This document shows, one piece after another, positions 10,916-23,204 of a stretch of DNA of 64,000 nucleotides. How positions within the stretch are numbered: position 1 is the first letter of the stretch; each line of letters opens with the position of its first letter. The notes beneath the pieces were generated by a model. That model worked only from the letters and a program-made list of their open reading frames with translations. It had not been told where the DNA came from and ran no database searches. This DNA is from Scatophagus argus (lineage: Eukaryota; Chordata; Actinopteri; Scatophagidae). The stretch is taken from positions 854,001 to 918,000 of the forward strand of contig NC_058510.1 of the NCBI RefSeq assembly GCF_020382885.2. The letters run 5' to 3'. Both the position numbers and the translations under genes were made by a program.

Positions 10916-13900
10916 CTGCAGAGCAAAGAAACCAGAGAGACGATGAGAACAGACCCCTGAATGTGGCTACTGATGTACAGCTGGGCAACTTTCACTGCCA
11001 CATTTAGTACGTCTTATGTGTAAGAAAACACTTTAAGAAGCAACAGAACTGTGTCCTCTGGCCCAGTCTGGCTCACGTTCAGTCAGGTCCGAAAGGCACA
11101 GGTATGAGTTGTGTTGGGGCCTCGGCTTCAGCCTGCCCACACAGGCTAACTACAGCAGTCACACCACATGAGGAGGGAAAACACATGGGAATCTCACAGA
11201 CACAGCGGCAACAGCTAATTAATGTACGGAGGGAAGAGAGGAAATCAACCAAATGACAAACTGGCAGAGTGAGGGAACATTAAAGACGTGAAATTCACTC
11301 TGTCACACGTACAACCCAAGCTTCAAACGAAGCTTAGCGCTCACTTTGTTCCTGACTGTCCTTCAACAGTCCGACAACCTGCGGGAGCAGCCGCATTAGC
11401 ACAATGCTAACACCAAGCTCAGAAACAGGAAGCCATGTCTGAACAAGCTGCGTGGACGTCACACATGAAACGCCAAACATTTTTCACTCAGTTAGAAAAA
11501 CGTAATTGGAATTTAGAGATAGAACTGCAGAAATGAGTGAATATATAATTTCACATACACATTTGAAAATGACTGGAGAGAAGTGAATTTAGGAGTTACA
11601 CGGCCTGTATTTTCCTTTGGTCAGCAGCTCCAGATTAAAACATGTAAAGTTTCTGTAAAATGACTGAAGACCAATGTGTCCAGTGGAGTCGCTGTACAAA
11701 TAAAAGAGAAAAGGTAAGTGATGTAATGCTCTTGAAAACTTGCAGGTTGGAGCTGTAAAACTGATGAATGTTGTTATTAATGTGCTCGGCTCCCTGCGGG
11801 CTCCCGCCTCCTCCCGGACATTCATCACTTTAACAGTCTGAAAGGATGTTTGTAAGGAAACTGAGGCTGGCAGAGCAGCCTGTGTGCTCTTCGTCACGCT
11901 AACGCACTTTAATCCATCACGCTAATGTATGTCGACCTCCTACAGGATGTGTATGAGCAAGTATCATCCACCTCTTTACACTCAACAAGACAAGCTCTGC
12001 GGCCACGTTAGCGCCTCTGTGAGGCGACAAGGTTCATGACACACCAGAAAACAAAATGGACAAATGACACTTCTGTCATAAACTACAAATTCATCTGTGT
12101 GGACTCCTGCTGTCCGACCTTCACGCACACCCTCATCAAGCAAAATTCCTACCCAAAAATAGGGAAAAAGTTGGGTTTTGGTTGACTCATTCATTAGCTG
12201 AACTTAATATTTTCTGCTGAAATATCTTATCATTATGAATTCCCTTGTTTTTAGGCATCTGTTTGTGCTGATAGAAGCTAATATAAATGTCATTTTGTAA
12301 GACACTGAATGTATTAAAGGACAGTAAGTTATTTTTGTGCAGCCCCCACACAGCAGATGGCACCTGGCTTAAAGTATTTACTGAAAGGTTCTGATGCTGT
12401 TGCTCACTGTTTATTGATTTTATGAGGAGCAGCAGCAGGAGCAGGTGTTGGCTGCAGTTCAGTGTGTCTCCTGACCTGGTTGCTTCTGGCTATTTCCTCC
12501 ACTTCAACGCGTCTGACTGCAGATCTGGATTTGTTTGGCTTTGACTTGAGCACGATTCCCTGAAACAACACAAGAACACAAAAACCTGAGGAGTGTGTCT
12601 CCACAGCGGACAGTCTGGTTTCCGTTATGATTCCTTTACTGAAAGACATCACTTCAACACGGTTTCTGTAGCACAGATCATCTTTGGCGTGTTGGTAACA
12701 ATCGTCACACAGTGTTTACTCTGCTGTGTGTGTGTTATCATCACTGAGCTCCGGAACCCTCGTAAAACCTGTTAAACTAAAACAGGTCAACTGGACGGTT
12801 CCTGACTGTCGTCTCCGTTAAAGACTTTCACATCCCTGCAGCCAACGTTTTCATCCATAGTGACTTAGAAGAAATCCAAAACAATCAAAGTTTCACACAG
12901 TTTCTCCCGTGTCATTTTTGTAGTTTTGTTCACTATTTCCATCAGTGACGATAACACAGGACTCATCACTAATGTCACTAAAAAGAAGCCAGATGAGTCC
13001 AGATTCAGGACAGAAATGACTGAAAGTCTAACAGTGGACCCACCCCTCCGCTGCGGACGGAGGAAACTTTGTCGGGAATTTCAGATGACGGCAGAGGTGA
13101 TGCAGCTGATGCTTGTTCCTGAACTTCGCTGCTGGAGTTAGCAGCAGTTTGGCTCTCAGAGCTTCGCTTCATGTTGGTTTTGGGGCTGGACGTGGATTTA
13201 AACTTGCTTTCCAGCTTCTGAGGTTTGGGGATGATCCCGGGTTTAGACGTTGCCTGAGGAGCAGCGCCGCTCCGAGGTTTGGGGTGGTGGTTGCAATGAG
13301 GAATGGCTGGCGGAGGACGACCTGGGACAGATGCAGCCCGAGTCTTCGTCCTAAAGGAAGGTAACGTCACCCGCCCCCTTTTCTCCTCCCCTCCACTCAG
13401 CTGCTCCTTCTGTTTCTGGACCCGCAGGAGGGCAACGTTGATGTGGCGCGATGGACTCTTGTTCCTGAAGATGGGAACCAGTTTGGGTGCGAGGACCGCT
13501 GGGGTTTGACCTGGTGGAGGAAGAGGGGAGAGGACAGAGGAAGGCCAGTCTCCTCCACTCTCCTGACTCTGTATGACACTCTTCCTAAATCCACATCTGT
13601 TACCCAGAAGCCCCTGGGCTCCCTCCTGCTGGCACAGAGGGGCCAGGGCTGGAGGCTGTGACCCAAAAGGAAACTTCAAAGGTCTGGGTGGAGAAGGAGG
13701 AGGTGGAGGAGGAGGAGGGAGCTGGGTGAGTGCTGGCCTGATTGAGGAGGAGGAGCAGGTGGGCAGGTTGACCTCCTCACCGCTCCACACCTGGGGAAAA
13801 AGAGGAAGAAGAACCACAGGTGAGATTCATCTCATCTGATCCAGTGGGTTTAAACAGATCAAATCACAGGCTGCTGTTCTCTCCTAAAATGTTCTCCCCT

Positions 13901-16301
13901 CTTCAAGCATTTCAGGAGGGAAACAACAAACAACAAAACAAAGAGCTTTCTGTGTGATGAAATGTTCTCTGTGGTCACTTTATGATCTTCTCGGGTGATT
14001 CCTGAGGACCACGTAGGGATGACATCCAAGCCTCTCAATTACACTGATGATGACAGTATGGCTGAGGTTAATGAAAAATCAATAAAAACACTAACTGCAG
14101 GTCTATGACGTGATGTTTTATTAAACTTCAGCTTTACCTTCTCGCACTGGAGCCTTAAATTTAGCTGAAACTAAAGCAGCTTTTTCACATTCCACTACAA
14201 GATAGAAGATTCTTCTTCCCTTTCAGCTCTCACACATGGAAATGAACCCCGCCGAACGCTATAAATATTTTAGTTCCACTCTGTGAGCACTGAATCGATC
14301 TCTCTGGATGTTTCTCGAGTTGGTAAAATACACTTTAGCTGCACCTCGTGAATAAGAAGAGGCACAATGAGCTCTCAGGATGAGAAATCCGGACCATTTA
14401 TAGTTTCATCTCTGGCTGCTCGAGTGAATGAACCAATTTATTCAAAGACGATGCCAAGGCGATGCCATTTCCTCTTCCTGACCGAGCAGGACATATACTG
14501 TACAGAGTCTAAACTGAACGTACATGTCAGCAATCCCCCTCGCATTCAGGGAAAAGGAATGCCTCATGAAATGTTTTTGTCTTCTCACTTACAAACATTC
14601 AACTATTTCACAAAAACAAGTCCTTGAGAGAAGGAGAAATATTTTGACAAAGCTTCCTAAAGTCAGCTTCAACCTGCTTCTAAAGCACATTTGTTTTATT
14701 AAAAGCAAACTCTGAACAATAAGAAACATGTTTCTTTCTTCTTCCTCCTGATGTCTGCATCCTCAGCGTTGCACCTTTACGGTCATAAAACTGTCCGAGA
14801 AGGTTTCACAGGGTGGGAAACACAATCACTTTTCCTCTCCTCCTATCAGCCTCCACACGCTCACATAAAATAACCTGCATGTAACGAGTGGATGATCCAG
14901 AACGAACAGAATCATCAGCTGCTCATGTAAAGACAGAAGTGTGTCAAAGGAAGAGGGAAAAGGGAAAGAGAAGTGAGAAAAGCACTGGAGTGAGTCACGG
15001 CCACAGACTTGAGATTCTGTTGGATTTCAGGATGAAGACCTGATCGCGGAGTCCTGAACAGCAGCTGGTTTACATCACGTTTACCCTGTGATGTTAAACT
15101 GGAGTCATAAGTCTGCAAAGACTCACATAATCAACTACGCAAACCTACAGCAAGTAAGGAATTATGGGTAAGAGCTGGTCCCAGAGTCTCACAGACACTC
15201 AACGACTTCTACTTCAATGTCCTGTCCCGATTTTGTCTTCTGGAGCTTTGGGAGCAAATCTCAGCACGACACACAGAAGAAACTCATTTCCTCTTCAAGG
15301 TGGCTTCATAACGTCGTCCAGCTTCTGTGCGGTCGCTGCTCACATTAACCTCATGCACAAGCTGCTTCTGTGTTTGTTTACATGTTTACCTTCAATTTGC
15401 ATTTCATTTCTATCATCAACAGTAAAAATTATTCATGCAGTTTTCCTTTCACTGCTTTTTATTCTCATACTCAGGTTTTGTGTGTTGTTTCAGCTACTGA
15501 CAGACTATTGTGTACACACTGTGTGTGTGTGTGCGTACCTGCCCTGCTGCAGCACTGTCCACACTGATTGTGTGGTAACAGGGTCTGACAGTCAGACGGG
15601 CGGGGAAGCCACACACACTCTGTAGCCTGTGCCTGATGTCGGACAGGAAGGAGCCCAGCGCCCCCTGTTGGTCGACCCGGGGGCAGCGCTGCACCGGCTG
15701 CAGGCGGATGCAGCTCAGAGGGTAGCTGCTCCAGGTGACGGTTAAAGGAACATTCTGCAGGTTTCATGCACAGCTTCACATAATCATACGAGTTTCTTAC
15801 TTAAGAGGTAAGATATACTTGGAAATATGTTGTTCTCTAATTAGGTGAAAAAGGTGTAATCTCACAGTCATTTAAAAGCACTTTGAAGGAAATAAGTTGA
15901 GCATCAACCAGATTTTGTACATCTGATTTTCCAGGTTCAGATTAAAGCAACTCATCAGGATACGTGAAGAGTCTCTGTCCCAGCAGTCTGAAGAAGACGC
16001 TGCAGTAGACCACGTCCTCCTCTGGAAGCTCTGGGAGTCTGTAGCCATACTGCACAACACACACACACACACAGATCTTACTCACTGAAGAGTCAAAACA
16101 AAACTTCAGCATGTGATCACTAAGCAAACTTTTTGTAACAAAATGAGTTAATTAAGATCTGTTTTTTCTGCTTTGTGTGTGTGTGTGTGTGTGTGTGTAC
16201 CAGACAGTTCCAGTGGTTCTGCAGGTCTCTGTAGGTTTTGAATGGTCCGTCTCGTGGCAGCTTATGGCTGATGGAGATGATCTGACCTTTCTTCATGCTA
16301 A

Positions 16302-16356
<55 letters not shown>

Positions 16357-18855
16357 GACTGACTGAGAGAGACATGAATCTGTCAATCAGGCTGTGGGTC
16401 GGTAACTCGGGACAGAGGTAGAGTCTGAATTCTAAAGCCTGAAGTTCAGGTTGTGTTTGAAGAGCTGCAGCTCCACCTGCTGTCCACAGTCAGTATTACA
16501 CAGGGTGTCCATCAGTCTGACAGGAGCTTCTCTTTGTGAGCCACAAATACCTTCAAAATACCAGAATTCAGCAGAAAGCAGATTTATGTCTCACCTTTAA
16601 AGTAAAACAAATAAGTATGAGTAAGGAGCACAGCGTGATCCTGTGAGATTCATTCCATACAAACCTGACAGAGATAAACAGGACGGGAGGTGTGTGACTT
16701 ATCGTGTTGCTACAGCTTTGGTTGGTGTTGTGAGCACCGCACCCAGCAGGTGGAGCTGTCCTACCTGGGCAGGACATGACACCAAACGGCTCCTCCGGTG
16801 GAGGAGGGGTCGAGGACGGCGTCAGGTTCACTGCAGAACCTCCTCAGCACTAAGGGAGGGAGGTCAAAGTCCTCCAGCTGCACACAAACACACAAAATCC
16901 TGCTTTACAAATCGTCTGTTCTCACAGCACCGACTTTCTTCCTGCTTTACTTTTGATTTCACGTTCTCAGTCCTGTTCGTCTGTGACACGGCTGGATTTG
17001 TCAAAAACTGGACAAATTTAAATGGAATCTGATGAAGATGTTAAGGAAAATTTAGAGTTCAGCGGCAACTTCCTCACAAGACTGCCTGCCGCCGTGTGTT
17101 CTAACGCTGACTGTACAGTCCATGTTTCAGTCAAAGTTCTCTCACTGTTGCTGGGGGGAGTCTGACTGTGCTGCCTTCAGTGCTGATGCACAGGTGGCCC
17201 TCACAGGTGCTCAGCTCCAAGCCTGACAGACAAGCAGAAAACACATACTGCTCAGTGGACTAAAGGGACAAAGACAAACTCACAGTATGAGAGTGTGTCG
17301 CTGCTGCAGCGAACAAGGCGGGACAGAAACACAAAACTGTGGTTCTTATTAAAGAGACAAAGACACAGAGCTCAGGTCAGACAGGACACGAGCCAGGAAT
17401 CAAAAGTGGCAGATGAAAGAGGATAAAAAGGTGCAGAGATGGGGATGAGTTAGCGAGCCATCGTTACTTTGAAAATACTAATAAGTGCAGCTTTAAGTGT
17501 CTGACGGAGAGGCTGGGAGTAAAGAAAATCCCACTGCAGAAGTTAAGCTGTCAACATCGAGGATGCACATTACGCATCAGAGATGATCATTTATTTACTC
17601 CATCTGTTTGCTGATGGAGTGAGTTTTGTGTCCCGCTTTGACAAAACACACATAATCAAACCTCAGTGAGAATATTCAAAGTCATGCTGCTGTTTGTGTC
17701 AGCTGAGTCTTATTTCTTAATTCAGTCTTGAACTCACAGAAAACATGATCCAAATATTTGGAATAAAAAAAAATAGACATTTGCTTTTCATGGTTTCAGG
17801 AATAAGTAATCAGTGATCATAATCTCATCAGTGCACAACTGGTTTTCAACTGGAGGATAAGAAAAGGAATAAGAAAGAACAAATGCTCTGTTTGTTTTTG
17901 TCTAATGAAATCCTGGGTGTTTCACCTCTTCAGGCTCCTTTAAAGCAAACACACTCAGACACCACATGTCCTCCATGACACTGACATTTCACACAAATGT
18001 AATCTGATTACTGACAGTGTGTGTGGCCGATGAAAAGTCATGTTGGAGTTAAACACGGTGAGACTTACTGACGGCGCCGAGCCTCCCGCTCTCGCTCAGA
18101 AAGTCTCTTCCTGAGAACAAACGGAGAGCAAACGTCAGCACGCCGCTCAGACGCTGAACAAAACTGCACACAACCGCTCAAGTTTCAGGCCAACACAGCA
18201 GGAGTCAAAAGGTGAGACGCTGATTCAGTGTTGAGTCTCAGTGCAGTGACACATGTCCCATATCACATTCAGGTGAAGGTGCAGGACGCCTGCTTTGTGA
18301 GCATGCTCTGTTTGAATTGGAGCAACTGAGGCTCCCTCGTTAGACTGTGGACATGAGACAAATCTTTTGAAAAGATCCTGTCCTGTTCTCTGCATTCACC
18401 AAACTGTCTCAACTTATCACAGATCGCCTGCTTCAGCCTCATGAAGCCCACGAGTTCCTGACACTCAGCGAGCTGCCACACAAACACTGTGGTGGTGACA
18501 CATTAACCTGTTAACACACACACACACACACACACACACCAGACTTCCAGCTCATTTGGCAAAATTTCACTTTCAAGACACACCACAAAAACAGATTAAA
18601 ATACAGATTTAAGTTCTGACTGACACATGTTCAAATGTTTCTATGTCTAAGATTTGAACTATCACTCACACACACACACACACACCTTGACACACATTAA
18701 TTTATGTCACTCGGTCCAAGGTAAAGGCTTGACTGACTGTTGCAACACCCAGCTGTTGCTTTGACAAAGAAACACACCAATTAGAGCCTGTTAGAGCAGA
18801 TGCAGTGATAGTCCTGGGTTACCATGCAGGGCTTCAGCAGTGCACACACACACAG

Positions 18856-18886
<31 letters not shown>

Positions 18887-21461
18887 GCATACCAGTGACG
18901 AGGTAGAGTCCAGCTTTATTCCAACTGGGAGCCAGTCTGGTGATCAGAGAGTAGGACAGACAACACTGGAGGACACCTGGAAACACACACTGAGGAGAGC
19001 CCAGCTACACACACACACAAAATCTAGTTAATCAACTGAAAGCAGACAGAAATGTCTATCATGTCCATCATGTCCCACCTGCAGACTGCGTCTCTGTCCA
19101 AAGGCCTGAAGGATTCCTCTGTGGAAAAACGGGATCTGCAGGAGAAATAAGGCGCTGATGAGCATCTACTAAACACAAAGCACTAAGACACAGATGAAGC
19201 TGCTATCCAACAACTGTCAGCTGGGTTCAAAATCATGCACATAAAATCAGTCTGCACCAGCTGGAATGAACTGGAGAAACTGGACACGACATGAAAATGT
19301 GTCACAGCCAGGGGGCGCTACAGAGTCCCTCTGACAACCAAGAATGGAGTTAATTCATCCTTTAGGTGCCATCGATGTTCTTCACCCTACAAAGTGACTG
19401 ATGGGAAACTGACACCAGCTGCTTGGTTTACTGAAGACAAATTTCCATCCCTGTCCAACATTAACCACGAGCTCCACTGTGGTACCCAAACGTAACAACG
19501 ACCACTTCACAGCTTTCCGTTCCCTGCAGCAGGACATTAAACTTCCACACACACACTGAGACACTCCAGCTTGAACACCTCCAGGACCCTGAAACTGACG
19601 CAGCCAAAGGGAATACGGCCATCACTCATTTTGTAGTTCTCTGAAAGCTCTTAAACGGCTCAGAGGACACAACTGAGACAGAGACAACACGTTTAGATGG
19701 CAACACCGAGCTGATGACTGTGTGTCAGAAGCAAATGTGTGGAATTCAGCTGTTATTGGCTGCGTGTCTGAGGCATGAACTCAGGCGTCAGTCGCATCCT
19801 GTGATTGGCTGTGAGCACAGGGAAGCTGCTGTCGACTCCCTCACAACTGCAACAAGAAATCTACCAACAGCCAAAGTTTGCCCATCACTCCAGCCATTTT
19901 TCATGAGAAAACATCTTGCGCTTTCAGCTTCACGGTGGGAAGGTTGTTTAATAAGTTTGAGGCTTACATTATAAAATGGACTGAAGGAAACAACAATCAG
20001 CAGATGAATCCAGAATGAAAAGAATCATCAGCTCCACTCAAAACCAACTCCAACAGTAAAATCCTGCTGTTATAATAATACAGGAGTTATAATAAGCTGA
20101 TCACAGATCAGATACAAGAGTATGAATATTTTTACAGTGTGGTATTAGCACTTTTACTTAAGGAAAAGATCTGAGCTATTCTTCCACCACTGACAATTAC
20201 AATTTGCTGCAGAAGTGAGGAAAGAGTGTGTGTGCGTGTGTGTGTGTGTAGGCGGTGGTTGCATGCAGAGCCTGATGTGTACGTGCAGCCTTTGTTCCAC
20301 ACCCGTCACATGGGAAGCTAAAGCGGAGCTGCAGCTCGGAGTTCGCCTGTTGTTCTCGACTCTCGATCAACACAATAAACTAAAGCAACAGCTCACAGTG
20401 ACGTTAAAACACGCTGAGATACTTCAGGAAAACACACACTTAATGAACGTGTGTTTCCCTGTCAACTGCTGACTGAACTGACACTGGGACAAAACATGTG
20501 TTGTGATTTCACATCCTCAAGTTCCTAAAAAGGTTTGAACACAGCAAATATTGAAATTATAACTGAATCGAATCATATGACTTTAAAGTGAAATCTAGCA
20601 GTAAACACACATGGTTATCAGAGAAATGTGTGTGTGTGTGTCAGGCTTACACCTTGACAGTGAGAACATGCTGAACAGATCTCACTTCTTTAAAAGGCTG
20701 TCTGAAGCAAAGCGTTGGCCAGTTTGACTTGTGACGTTCGGACAGTGAGAACACTGCATTTACTCAGATTATTTATTTCTTACTCTTGATTTTAATGTGA
20801 TGAGGTTCCTCCTGTGAATATTCTGTCTCTCAACACTTTTTCAATCAAGTTTACAGAAAGCATGCGATGTCACCACGACAGAGAAGCTTACTGAGACCGG
20901 CTGAGAACCACAGTGAGTTACAGGAAGGACTGGATGAAGCACAAGGTTATGTTCTTACAGCCATGACCACCGTGATCTCACAGAAGGAGTCCAGGGCTGG
21001 AGAGGCCAGGATATCAGAGTACAGCAGCACCAGCTCTCTGTGGACACACACAAACACACACAGAGTGTAGACAACGGCACATACACAGGAATGCTACGTT
21101 CAGGACACACAGTAAAACTTGACTTTATCTTTCGCTGTAAGCAGGACAAAAACCACGTTAGTGTAAGTGTGCAAAAGGGTGTAGTGTGATTAATTGTAAT
21201 ATACCTGCAATAACTGATATGATCATATCATTGTGTTATGCACATCACTCCCTTAAAGAAATGCTGAAGAAGCTTCTGAGTAAAAAGTAAAAGGATTCAT
21301 AACATCACGCATGAAGATCTGTGATAAACTGACCTGCAGGTCTTCATCTGTCTGCTCCTCAGCTCCTCATCCTCCTCCTGCAGAGTCACAGTGATGCAGC
21401 ACAGCTTCTTCAGGTCGGGAAGGCCGAGGAAACACATTGAGTGCTGGACTCCTGCACTCAT
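10820..21461 (-). CDS. c18orf63: C18orf63 ortholog, uncharacterised conserved vertebrate protein (13 coding exons, 629 aa)
   Basis: Coding exons in transcript order: 21461-21334, 21037-20959, 19135-19079, 18989-18893, 18110-18069, 17222-17146, 16877-16765, 16297-16201, 16049-15964, 15725-15539, 13790-13044, 12559-12476, 10915-10820. Every junction has GT/AG, phases agree throughout, and the sum is 1,890 bp, so 629 aa plus stop. Human C18orf63 is about 685 aa. Matches to the human protein as I remember it include the start (FLGLPDLKKLC), LSYSLITRLAPSWN, VLPSMKKGQI, FTYPLSCIR and LQSVCGFPARLT. Residues 1-321 form the conserved part (I recall a DUF4708 assignment). Exon 11 (residues 322-570) is proline-, serine- and lysine-rich and probably disordered, with eight prolines at 346-353. 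Function is unknown. The gene is head-to-head with cyb5a, as in human 18q22. An undetected small exon between exons 10 and 11 cannot be excluded. Confidence 0.88.
13044..13790 (-). CDS. c18orf63: c18orf63 large exon 11 (disordered, poly-proline)
   Basis: The exon is 747 bp (249 codons). The acceptor TTTTTCCCCAG precedes GTG TGG. The donor GGAGGG|GTGGGT joins in frame to GGAATC at 12,559. The translated sequence carries a run of eight prolines encoded by CCT/CCC codons, a basic RHINVALLRVQKQKEQL stretch at roughly residues 441-457, and a Ser/Lys-rich end. On the other strand the same bases give several spurious open frames. Confidence 0.85.
16174..16198. repeat. (GT)n microsatellite abutting c18orf63 exon 8 donor
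   Basis: About 25 bases of GT on the plus strand, read as (AC)n immediately after the GT donor of the minus-strand gene. Confidence 0.95.
16201..16297 (-). CDS. c18orf63: c18orf63 exon 8, enclosed by complementary dinucleotide repeats
   Basis: The exon is 97 bp and encodes MKKGQIISISHKLP... up to HWNCL. It begins with the C that completes the Ser codon split after exon 7 (ATTAG|C). In the transcript, a (UG)23 tract sits just upstream of the acceptor and a (AC)n tract starts at the donor (GTACACAC...). Both sides are therefore repeats that can pair with each other across the exon. Skipping it would shift the frame, since 97 is not a multiple of three. Confidence 0.88.
16309..16354. repeat. 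(CA)23 microsatellite upstream of c18orf63 exon 8
   Basis: Perfect array. On the gene's strand it is (TG)n ending about 12 bases before the acceptor. Confidence 0.97.
18514..18539. repeat. (AC)n microsatellite in c18orf63 intron
   Basis: AC run of about 26 bases; another of about 19 bases lies at 18667-18685. Confidence 0.93.
18842..18886. repeat. (CA)n microsatellite next to c18orf63 exon 4 donor
   Basis: CA array with one GATATA interruption. It ends a few bases beyond the exon 4 donor (exon end at 18,893). Confidence 0.93.
20108..20191 (+). mobile_element. Teleost MITE-like repeat fragment (ends CCACCACTG)
   Basis: The string TTTTTACAGTGTGGTATTAG followed by ACTTTTACTTAAGGAAAAGATCTGAG and a terminal CCACCACTG matches a non-autonomous DNA-transposon-like repeat I recall from many percomorph genomes. 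A second diverged copy is at about 28,405-28,568. It lies inside a c18orf63 intron. Family name not assigned. Confidence 0.6.
20226..20250. repeat. (GT)n microsatellite
   Basis: GT array with one C interruption, in a c18orf63 intron. Confidence 0.9.
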
Positions 21462-21462
21462 C

Positions 21463-21465
<3 letters not shown>

Positions 21466-21497
<32 letters not shown>
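21466..21497. repeat. (AC)n microsatellite forming the c18orf63 exon 1 acceptor tract
   Basis: On the minus strand this is (TG)n running directly into GCAG|G ATG, so the repeat replaces the usual polypyrimidine tract of the acceptor one base before the start codon. Confidence 0.9.
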
Positions 21498-21498
<1 letters not shown>

Positions 21499-21780
21499 CC
21501 CAACAGCAGGTTACGTTTCAGATAAAGCGGAAGCTGATTTTTACTCATATTCAACAATCGTCTCGTCTATGAACAAGTCATTCAGAAAATATAAGTAATA
21601 TTAGCTAGTTTCAAACTCCTGAGATATGTGCTGAAATAACGAGGACTGCTCTCTTTGCTTTTGAAATATCACTTCACATTATTAATACTGGTGATTAATA
21701 ACGGCAGTTTTACGATTATTTTAACATATAACGTCGAGCTCTGGTAACATGTAGTGGCCATTAAAAGGTTTTGACACATT

Positions 21781-21808
21781 ATAAAAATAAAATAAAATAA
21801 AATAAAAC
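21781..21808. repeat. (AAAAT)n pentanucleotide repeat
   Basis: About five tandem copies of AAAAT/AATAA, in the intron between the presumed 5' UTR exon and the first coding exon of c18orf63. Confidence 0.9.
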
Positions 21809-21849
21809 ACTTCAAAACGTAATCGATTATAAAATTACGAGTTACTGAC

Positions 21850-21960
21850 CTCCTCCTGATCTGCTTGACCTCCAACACGAAGCTAAGTTAGCTAAACAGT
21901 TAGCTAAAACAAGCTAAGGCTACCGAGAAGCTAGCAACAGCTCAGTCGGCTAATTAACGC
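21850..21960 (-). promoter_or_regulatory. c18orf63: Probable 5' non-coding exon and start region of c18orf63
   Basis: The first coding exon begins one base before ATG with a true acceptor, so an upstream exon is needed. A matching donor AGGAG|GTCAGT ends at 21,850 on the minus strand. The DNA just upstream (21,880-21,970) is full of GCTAA/TTAGC words, a composition I associate with teleost transcription starts. The 5' boundary is a guess. Confidence 0.5.
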
Positions 21961-21969
21961 AGCTAGCTT

Positions 21970-23116
21970 CAAATTTGCTTTTTAGTTTGACTATTGCTAT
22001 CCACGTCAGAAATCCCTAACATTTACATTCACATTCACACTAGACTGTGATAGAAGTTAGTTTTAAAAGGAAAATCTGGAGAAAAAAGTGTTTAGAGACA
22101 AGTAGCACAAAACATAACGGACATAATTGGCCCCTAAAGATGTTTGAGGGAAAAGAGGAAGACCTCCCACTCTGCGTTCTTTTGTCAATCAGAATCAGGG
22201 ATTAGTATTTTCAATACATGTTATGTGCAGAGAATAAACATCTCTAAAGAATACACATTACACCTGCTTTTGACTATTTCTAAAACCTATCAAGCTCACA
22301 GCTTGTCACTGTGACTAAAAAATCGATTTAAAGAAGACTTACTTCTAATATAACTTGTTTCTGCTGAGGGGGGTTCGAGTATTTTTATTATTATTATGAA
22401 GAAACGATCTTTGAAGAGGAGACAGAGGATTTTCCCGCCAGAGTTGGGAGTTGAGGGGTTATACAGAACCGTTTTCTACACAGTGTGCCAACTTATCTCG
22501 CCATTTCACCCACTGAAACGCAACGAGCAGGAATTAAAGTCGTCATGAGTGAGATAAAGCTCCCAAACGCTGGTTGCGTGAGAAGCCGGTTTCCTTGAAA
22601 GTTGGTGAACTCAAGTGAACTTTAGCCTCGTCCTCGCCCACCGCTCACAGTGATGACTGACAGGGTGACAACCAATCAGAGAGTCCCACTTATAGATAAG
22701 AAAGGAAATGGCCAATAGCAGCCCTGGACGGACGGTGGAGGCGGTCTCAGCCGTCGAGAGGCTCCGTGAAGCAGCCAGAAAGAAACACCATGTAGCCGGA
22801 AATAAGGTATAACAAAAAAACAAAAAAAACCCACTACGAAAGCTGGAGTTTACGTGTCACAGAATTCGAGGTCAACATTCAGTTAATATAGACAATACCT
22901 AGAATATATGTTGATGAAAAAGATGCAGTTTCTTTGAAATTTCAACGCTACCCGACGTATACTTTGAAGGTAAAGACCGGAAGTCTCCCGTTGCATTGCA
23001 GTGACCTTGACGACAGCGATTCGACGCTGCTGAGACTTGGGACTTGTTGTTGATAAAAACTGGGGTAAATGTCGGATGTTTGTGCGGAGTCACCGTCCTG
23101 ACAGACTCGGAGAGGT
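21970..23116. other. Divergent intergenic spacer between c18orf63 and cyb5a
   Basis: About 1.1 kb separates the two head-to-head transcription start regions. No coding sequence or obvious repeat is seen. It presumably holds the proximal promoters of both genes. Confidence 0.55.
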
Positions 23117-23123
23117 TATATAA
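23117..23123 (+). promoter_or_regulatory. cyb5a: TATA box of cyb5a
   Basis: TATATAA lies 82 bp upstream of the cyb5a start codon, which would place transcription initiation near 23,145-23,155 and leave a roughly 50-60 base 5' UTR. Confidence 0.6.
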
Positions 23124-23204
23124 CTACACCCAGCGCGTCTGACTGCCTCTGTCCTCTTTCAGCAGCTCCTTCCTGTCAAAGTGCCGCAGTCTTCAGCGAG
23201 TCAA

